Positions 58,086 through 64,000 of a stretch of DNA of 64,000 nt are shown here, piece after piece. The number at the start of each line of letters is the position of its first letter. Position 1 is the first letter of the stretch. Source of the DNA: Acidobacteria bacterium Ga0077534 (GTDB lineage Bacteria > Acidobacteriota > Blastocatellia > Pyrinomonadales > Pyrinomonadaceae); contig LNEI01000018.1 in the NCBI GenBank assembly GCA_001464455.1, positions 186,001 to 250,000 on the forward strand, read 5' to 3'. The notes beneath the pieces were generated by a model, which had not been told where the DNA came from, made no database searches, and worked only from the letters and a program-made list of their open reading frames with translations. A program made the position numbers and the translations under genes.

Positions 58086-58404
58086 AAAATGCCCTCCTCA
58101 CCACCAAAACCTGTATGACACTGTATGACAGCGTCACATGCGATCAAGCCGAAAAAAGCTTCTAAGCCATTCCCCCTACGAGACTTACACCTTTCTCGCA
58201 CGCATTTTACCTTGTCCCATTTCCCACCACCCCGAAGCGCGCACGCCATGTTTTTTTGTCCCTTAGAGGCCATGAGAAGACGATAACACGATGTTGCGTA
58301 TTCGGTCAAGTTTCTTATCTGTGCAACGCGATGTTTCGGTTCCGTTAGAGAGTAACAGATCTTACGATTCAGCCGGTTAGTCACTCAAAACGGGATGACT
58401 GTCA
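58086..58404. other. 319-bp intergenic region upstream of the RHH gene
   Basis: It contains the tandem repeat at 58111-58130 and should carry the RHH gene promoter. A minus-strand frame (58067-58384) overlaps the RHH start and is not called. Nothing else stands out. Confidence 0.4.
58111..58130 (-). promoter_or_regulatory. Tandem CTGTATGACA repeat, candidate operator
   Basis: Two exact head-to-tail copies of the 10-bp word CTGTATGACA, starting 26 bp upstream of the RHH start codon. RHH proteins commonly bind short repeats one helical turn apart, so autoregulation is likely. Confidence 0.5.
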
Positions 58405-58836
58405 CTAGTAAGCGTCGGGTGCCGTCCGTTCCATCCAGCGGTCGGGGTGGACTAGGGGGTTGAAATCGTATTGGGCATAAAGGCCATGGGCGTCGCGGGT
58501 GGCGAGGACCCAGCGGCGGAGGTTTTGGAGGTCGGGGTGTGCGACGATGACCTCCATCAGCCATTTGCTGAGGCCGCGGCCGCGGTATTCGCCGATAATG
58601 AATACGTCGCCGATGTAGGCGAAAGTCGCACAGTCACTGACCACACGGGCAAACCCGACCTGCCTCTCGCCATGGTAAACGCCGAAGCAGATCGAGTTTT
58701 CGATCGCAGTTTTGGTTTGTTCGAGCGTGCGGGTTTGAGCCCAGTAGCTTTCCTTTGAAAGAAATTGATGTATCGCGTCGACATCAAGCCGCGACCCGGA
58801 GGTATCTACTTCAAATCCGTCCTTTTCGAAAAGCAT
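58405..58836 (-). CDS. GNAT family N-acetyltransferase
   Basis: A 143-residue protein with the acetyl-CoA binding motif A (DVFIIGEYRGRGLSKWLME) and the later LATRDAHGLYAQYDFNPLVHPDRWME, in the form found in small GNAT proteins close to the family of ElaA or arylamine-type enzymes. Its substrate is unknown. It follows eno on the same strand after a long hairpin. Confidence 0.85.
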   Translation of the reverse strand: MLFEKDGFEVDTSGSRLDVDAIHQFLSKESYWAQTRTLEQTKTAIENSICFGVYHGERQVGFARVVSDCATFAYIGDVFIIGEYRGRGLSKWLMEVIVAHPDLQNLRRWVLATRDAHGLYAQYDFNPLVHPDRWMERTAPDAY

Positions 58837-58861
58837 TGTTGCCTAGCCGTTCCTGAAATTA

Positions 58862-58941
58862 ACTAGCAACTACAAACTAACAAACTCCTAACTGATCGAA
58901 CAAAGGCTTTAAGTAACAGTTGTTAGTTTGTAGTTGATAGT
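58862..58941. repeat. ACAAACTAACAA-word inverted repeat
   Basis: Left arm 58862-58886 and right arm 58918-58941 pair with about three mismatches around a 31-nt loop. It lies just beyond the eno stop codon and may act as its terminator. Confidence 0.6.
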
Positions 58942-58947
58942 TCGTAG

Positions 58948-60273
<1,326 letters not shown>

Positions 60274-60315
60274 CTAACCGACGCCTTGGCGTTACGCCAA
60301 CGCGTCTGTGAAAAT

Positions 60316-60738
60316 TCAATCTTTAGCCGAGAGCCCGATAGCCACGACCGCAAAGATCACCAGCACACCGCCGATAGGTGCCAGAAATACACCAATGCCT
60401 GGATCGGTCGCCGAGTGCCAAATGCCGCCAAGCAAAAAGCCCACGGGCATCAGCACCGTTCCGACGCGAAGCAGCAGCGTAGCCGTCGCGGGGACGCTTT
60501 GCTTCGCATGGCTTAGCCAAAGCTGCGTAATGATCAGCAAAATGCTGAACAGCGTGCCGTGAGCGTGAGCGAGACGAAACATCTCGCGCCTGATCGGGTC
60601 CTGAAGATACGTCGGCGAACGAAAAGCGATCAGCCCTTCGAGCAAGAGCCCGAGCGACATCCAAAACGCAAGGCCAAACCACGCCTGCCGGGCGAGGCTA
60701 AACACATTCTTTGGTGTCGTTTCCGATTTCTCAGCCAT
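60316..60738 (-). CDS. Small four-helix membrane protein
   Basis: A 140-residue protein with four hydrophobic helices (WFGLAFWMSLGLLLEGLIAF, AHAHGTLFSILLIITQLWL, LLLRVGTVLMPVGFLLGGIW, LAPIGGVLVIFAVVAIGLS) and a conserved-looking His pair (LAHAHG) that could bind haem or metal. It starts 5 bp after the cytochrome stop, so it is probably translated from the same message and may work with that cytochrome. Confidence 0.65.
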   Translation of the reverse strand: MAEKSETTPKNVFSLARQAWFGLAFWMSLGLLLEGLIAFRSPTYLQDPIRREMFRLAHAHGTLFSILLIITQLWLSHAKQSVPATATLLLRVGTVLMPVGFLLGGIWHSATDPGIGVFLAPIGGVLVIFAVVAIGLSAKD

Positions 60739-60743
60739 TTTTG

Positions 60744-62495
60744 TTACTCACCGACCTCGAGATCGACGTCTTTTCTGGTCTTTCGCAGCTCAGCCGCTAT
60801 TTGTTTTACCTCGGCCATTCGACTGGGGTCGACGCGGGCCACCCACGCGGCGATCTGCCGTGCGCGCGTTGCTTCATCGGCCAGATAATCGGGCTTTGCG
60901 AGCGAACTATTTGCGGCGGCCAGGCCGCTGGCAGCAAAATAACGAACGATTGGGTAATTATCGCTCGCAAATGCTTCGATCAAAAACGGCTCGCGCCATG
61001 CGGCATCTGCGTGTTTTGTCATAGCGTCCGCCATCAGTGCCCGTGTCAGGGCATCGCCCGCAAAAAGCCCTCGAACCGCTTCGGCGAGGTCAAACTGCCG
61101 GTCGCCTATCGCCGCGATGTTCGCATACCTTTCGGGCCAGAGCCCTTTTGCCTGTTCGATCGACCAGTTTACCGACCGATCGACGTGACATTGATTGCAT
61201 GCATTCGGCACTCCTTTTTCGGCAGTTAACATCGGTTCGGGGACCGTTATCCTGTGCGTTTTGTGAATGGTCTGCACGCCGTACACGACCTCGGGCATGT
61301 GACAAGCGTAGCAGCTGTTGCCTGCCAAACCGTCTCCGTGCTTCGAATGGCGGCTCGCAGCCTGCGGTTCGGATAGCTCGGTGTGGCACTGCGTGCAGGC
61401 GGCGTTCGTGCGTTTTTCTTCGGTGATCTGGCCTTTGATGTCGCCGCCGTGCATGGTGTGGCAGGTCGAGCAGTTCATCCGCTTTCCTTTTTCACCTTCG
61501 GTGAAGCATTTCGAATCAAGGATACCCTGATACTCATACGCCGTTAGCCGAGGTGAACCGTCCTCCCAGAAGCGGCTGGCGAAGGAAAAGTTTCCGATCT
61601 TAGTATCTTTGTGCACGGGGCGATAGTACTTTGCAAGATCGTCGCCGGCGTTATACGGATCGCCTTTGGCGAGGATCTCGTTTATTCGATCGAAAGGTTC
61701 GGGCACACGCTGGCCGTGGCAGTGGCCGCAGATCATCATTGACCGGTCCGTGTCGATCTCGAGCGGGTCGACGATCTTGGTTGTCGAATCAGACCGCGAC
61801 CAGATCGCACGCGTCAGCGGCGAACCGGCAGCCTCGGCATGTTCGGCCCCCTGACCGTGACAGGCACCGCAGGCAATGCCGAGCTCCGCAACCTCGGTAT
61901 TTGCCAGCTTCGTCGCAAAATTATAGTTTGGCTGAGCCTTTACGTTGTGGCAAAAGACGCAGTTCGTATCCCACTGTGTAAAATGCCGCTTGTAATTATC
62001 TTCGTCGGGGTAAAAAAATGAGCCATTAAGGCTCATCCAACGCTTGTTCATCAGATCGTACGCGACCGGCAGCCTGAAATACTGGCCATTCTGCCTCGCA
62101 ACGTACTGCTCAATGCGGCGAGAACCGACCGTTCGCTCGACTTTGTACGATTCCTTTTTCCCGTCCGGGTAGGTCAGATCGATGAAATACCCTGGGCCGC
62201 GACGCTCCATCTTCGCCCTGACACCTAGATAGTCGAAAACATTGTTCTTTTCAAAGTCGCCCTGCACGGTTTCGGCCGATGCTTCTTGCGTCATGCGGCT
62301 GTGGTGGGTCCGTCGCCAGGAGGCGAAATGATCTTCGTGACAGGTGCGGCATTCAGTGGAGCGGATATAATTCTCGTCAGCCTTCCCCGCTCTTACCCCC
62401 ACATAATCCGCGCGAAGAGCGAGCACCGCCGAAGCGATACCCCCAATCACGACCAGCGTGACCAGTGCAGCCTTTAAAAGCACGCTCTTGTTCAA
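60744..62495 (-). CDS. Octahaem cytochrome c (cytochrome c554-like) with HEAT-like C-terminus
   Basis: A 583-residue exported protein with eight CxxCH motifs (CRTCHED, CVFCHNV, CGACHGQ, CGHCHGQ, CSTCHTM, CTQCHTE, CYACHMP, CNQCHVD) and an N-terminal membrane anchor or signal (LKAALVTLVVIGGIASAVLAL). The last 130 residues (EAVRGLFAGDALTRALMADAMTKHA, then NYPIVRYFAASGLAAAN) look like HEAT repeats, as in multihaem proteins of the c554/c-prime type. It should move electrons in the periplasm; the substrate is unknown. It is the middle gene of a three-gene operon with gaps of 5 bp. Confidence 0.88.
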   Translation of the reverse strand: MNKSVLLKAALVTLVVIGGIASAVLALRADYVGVRAGKADENYIRSTECRTCHEDHFASWRRTHHSRMTQEASAETVQGDFEKNNVFDYLGVRAKMERRGPGYFIDLTYPDGKKESYKVERTVGSRRIEQYVARQNGQYFRLPVAYDLMNKRWMSLNGSFFYPDEDNYKRHFTQWDTNCVFCHNVKAQPNYNFATKLANTEVAELGIACGACHGQGAEHAEAAGSPLTRAIWSRSDSTTKIVDPLEIDTDRSMMICGHCHGQRVPEPFDRINEILAKGDPYNAGDDLAKYYRPVHKDTKIGNFSFASRFWEDGSPRLTAYEYQGILDSKCFTEGEKGKRMNCSTCHTMHGGDIKGQITEEKRTNAACTQCHTELSEPQAASRHSKHGDGLAGNSCYACHMPEVVYGVQTIHKTHRITVPEPMLTAEKGVPNACNQCHVDRSVNWSIEQAKGLWPERYANIAAIGDRQFDLAEAVRGLFAGDALTRALMADAMTKHADAAWREPFLIEAFASDNYPIVRYFAASGLAAANSSLAKPDYLADEATRARQIAAWVARVDPSRMAEVKQIAAELRKTRKDVDLEVGE

Positions 62496-62500
62496 ATCAG

Positions 62501-63919
62501 TTATGCCGCCGCAGCTTCTGGTTCGCGTTCGACTTTTGGTTGCATTTTGACGCGGACAATTCGATGTTTCTCAACTTTTTCAACCCTAAAGATATGTCCG
62601 TTAAATGGGATCATCTCGCCCTCCGAAAGGATCTGTCCCGCCTCGGACATTAGAAATCCGGCGATCGTCGTGTAGCCTTCCGACAGCGGAATATTCATCC
62701 CGAGCCGCCGGTTCAGGTCACGAACGGCAAGGCCACCGTCCAGGATAAAGCTCCCGTCGTCCTGTTCGCCTATCTGTTCATTGACCTCTTCGTCATGCTC
62801 GTCGGAGATGTCGCCAACGATCTCTTCCAGAAGGTCTTCGATCGTAATGATGCCTTCGATGCCGCCGTGTTCGTCGACGACAAAGCCGAAATGAAACTTC
62901 TCGGACTGCATCTGTCGTAAAACGTCTTCGAGCCGTGCCGTGTCCACTACGTAATTCGGCTTAATGATGATCTCTTCGATATTGAAGGCCTCGGGGCGGT
63001 TGACGTAGCCGACCAGGTCCTTGCTGTGGATGACGCCGGCGATGTCGTCGAGCGATTCGCGATAGACCGGCAGGCGAGAAAACCCGCTGTCACCGAACAT
63101 TCTCGCTATCTCAGTCAGCGAGCTGGCCAGCGGCACGCCGATAACCTCGGTTCGCGGGATCATCGCTTCTTTGACAGTTGTTTCGGAAAATTCGAATACT
63201 TTATCGATCAGACGCTGCTCTTCCTCATTCAAATGCCCGCTCTCCTGCGACATTTTCACGAGGCTGCGGATCTCTTCTTCGGTATAGCTCGAGATCGTTT
63301 CCTGACCGACCTTGAAGCCGAGCAGCCTTACCGTCTTTCCGCCGCTCCATTCCAGTAAGCGGATCGGATAATAAAAGATCAGGTAGAAAATTCGCAGGAC
63401 TGGTGCGGTCAAATAGGCGATCCGCTCGGTCATCTCGAGCGCGATGGTCTTCGGAGCAAGTTCTCCAAAAACGATCAAAAAGAACGTTACCAGCGAGAAC
63501 GATATTACAAACGAGATCGTCTGCAAGACCGTTCCCGAAGCGAGTATAGAAAGGCCGGTTGCTTCCGCGACCCAAATGAAAACTGGCTGCAGCAAAGCCG
63601 CCACGGCAGGCTCACCGAACCATCCCAGGGCGAGTGAGAATAACGTAATGCCGAGCTGGGTTGCTGAAATGTACCCATTCAGGTTATTCAGCATGCCGAG
63701 CAGTTTCTGAGCGGAAACGCTTCCGTCAGCAGCGGCGGCTTCGATACGTGACTTTCGGACTGCCACAAGGGCAAATTCGGTCGCTACGAAAAAGCCGTTG
63801 CCGAGCACCAGCAACGCAACAAGGCCGAGATTAAGCAGCGTCTTTGAAGACGCGATCTCACCAAACGTAGAAACGGTATCGGTCGCTAAGAGAAGGAATA
63901 TACTAGCAGGGTCGTCCAT
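62501..63919 (-). CDS. CNNM/CorC (HlyC) family transporter-like protein
   Basis: A 472-residue membrane protein. A CNNM (DUF21) domain with about four helices (LGLVALLVLGNGFFVATEFALVAV, ISATQLGITLFSLALGWFGEP, ISFVISFSLVTFFLIVFGELAP) is followed by a CBS pair (about 205-330: EAMIPRTEVIGVPLASSL, GVIHSKDLVGYV) and the CorC_HlyC domain (FILDGGLAVRDLNRRLGMNIP, then GYTTIAGFLMSEAG). Members move or sense Mg2+ or Co2+ rather than acting as haemolysins. It is the first gene of the operon with the octahaem cytochrome. Confidence 0.9.
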   Translation of the reverse strand: MDDPASIFLLLATDTVSTFGEIASSKTLLNLGLVALLVLGNGFFVATEFALVAVRKSRIEAAAADGSVSAQKLLGMLNNLNGYISATQLGITLFSLALGWFGEPAVAALLQPVFIWVAEATGLSILASGTVLQTISFVISFSLVTFFLIVFGELAPKTIALEMTERIAYLTAPVLRIFYLIFYYPIRLLEWSGGKTVRLLGFKVGQETISSYTEEEIRSLVKMSQESGHLNEEEQRLIDKVFEFSETTVKEAMIPRTEVIGVPLASSLTEIARMFGDSGFSRLPVYRESLDDIAGVIHSKDLVGYVNRPEAFNIEEIIIKPNYVVDTARLEDVLRQMQSEKFHFGFVVDEHGGIEGIITIEDLLEEIVGDISDEHDEEVNEQIGEQDDGSFILDGGLAVRDLNRRLGMNIPLSEGYTTIAGFLMSEAGQILSEGEMIPFNGHIFRVEKVEKHRIVRVKMQPKVEREPEAAAA

Positions 63920-64000
63920 TGCGGATCAGAGAGATCTTTTGTCGCCGTTGTTAATTGTGACGGCGGGCACCAAACTCCTTGGTCAGGTCAATATTTCGGG
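63920..64000. other. Window end, no gene seen
   Basis: The last 81 bases lie upstream of the CNNM/CorC gene and probably hold part of its promoter. No reading frame can be assigned. Confidence 0.4.

Noticed and set aside
58067-58384. Minus-strand frame of 105 codons upstream of the RHH gene
   Set aside because: Overlaps the RHH start and its ribosome site in another frame; no recognisable pattern and contains the tandem operator-like repeat.

Overview
The window looks like a chromosomal segment of an acidobacterium, most likely of the Blastocatellia/Pyrinomonadaceae type. This is inferred from gene content: three secreted VWFA-related proteins of the kind abundant in Acidobacteriota, very large secreted beta-helix proteins with choice-of-anchor Q and CSLREA motifs, a TonB receptor with a carboxypeptidase-regulatory-like N-terminus, an S46 peptidase, multihaem cytochromes and moderate GC. 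I see no rRNA, tRNA, CRISPR array, transposase or phage gene.

Layout. 1-10.3 kb: the tail of an FAD-dependent oxidoreductase, a PA-IL-like lectin-domain protein and two giant secreted beta-helix proteins that share a C-terminal domain. 10.3-19.8 kb: a VWFA-related protein, a B12-binding radical SAM protein, aroB and glmM, a transglycosylase-like secreted protein, a HicBA toxin-antitoxin pair, a CYTH protein and a lipoprotein. 19.7-23.3 kb: an arsenic island (arsC, acr3, a Cys-tailed membrane protein, a small Cys-rich ORF, arsI and divergent arsR) with three copies of one palindromic operator. 23.3-28.6 kb: a K+ channel, a PIN toxin-antitoxin pair, an ECF sigma factor, a 50-residue acidic ORF, a double zinc-finger anti-sigma factor, membrane proteins and an M23 peptidase. 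28.6-39.8 kb: an esterase, two secreted hypotheticals, an S46 dipeptidyl-peptidase, two paralogous tetrahaem cytochromes flanking glgC and mtgA, and two hypotheticals. 39.9-50.6 kb: a TonB receptor, two VWFA-related proteins, a serine hydrolase, a Gfo/Idh/MocA oxidoreductase, a GT39 glycosyltransferase and a Sua5-type enzyme. 50.7-64 kb: uvrC, an ARPP-1 protein, a DUF4436-like protein, tdk, a gpmI homologue, a ribbon-helix-helix protein, a GNAT protein, eno, and a tight operon of a CNNM/CorC protein, an octahaem cytochrome and a small membrane protein.

Most notable points. (1) The gpmI homologue is a full-length, undamaged reading frame but lacks the catalytic serine and most of the metal ligands of GpmI, so it looks like a pseudoenzyme or an enzyme of changed function. 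(2) The ars island carries three copies of the palindrome CAATTATG-N6-CATAATTG, one of them internal, and at least three of its proteins end in vicinal-cysteine tails. (3) A dispersed inverted-repeat element occurs three times. In two genes it supplies the last codons and the stop; at the third site it lies in the arsI leader.

All calls are from reading sequence and translations only. No alignment, structure prediction or database search was run.
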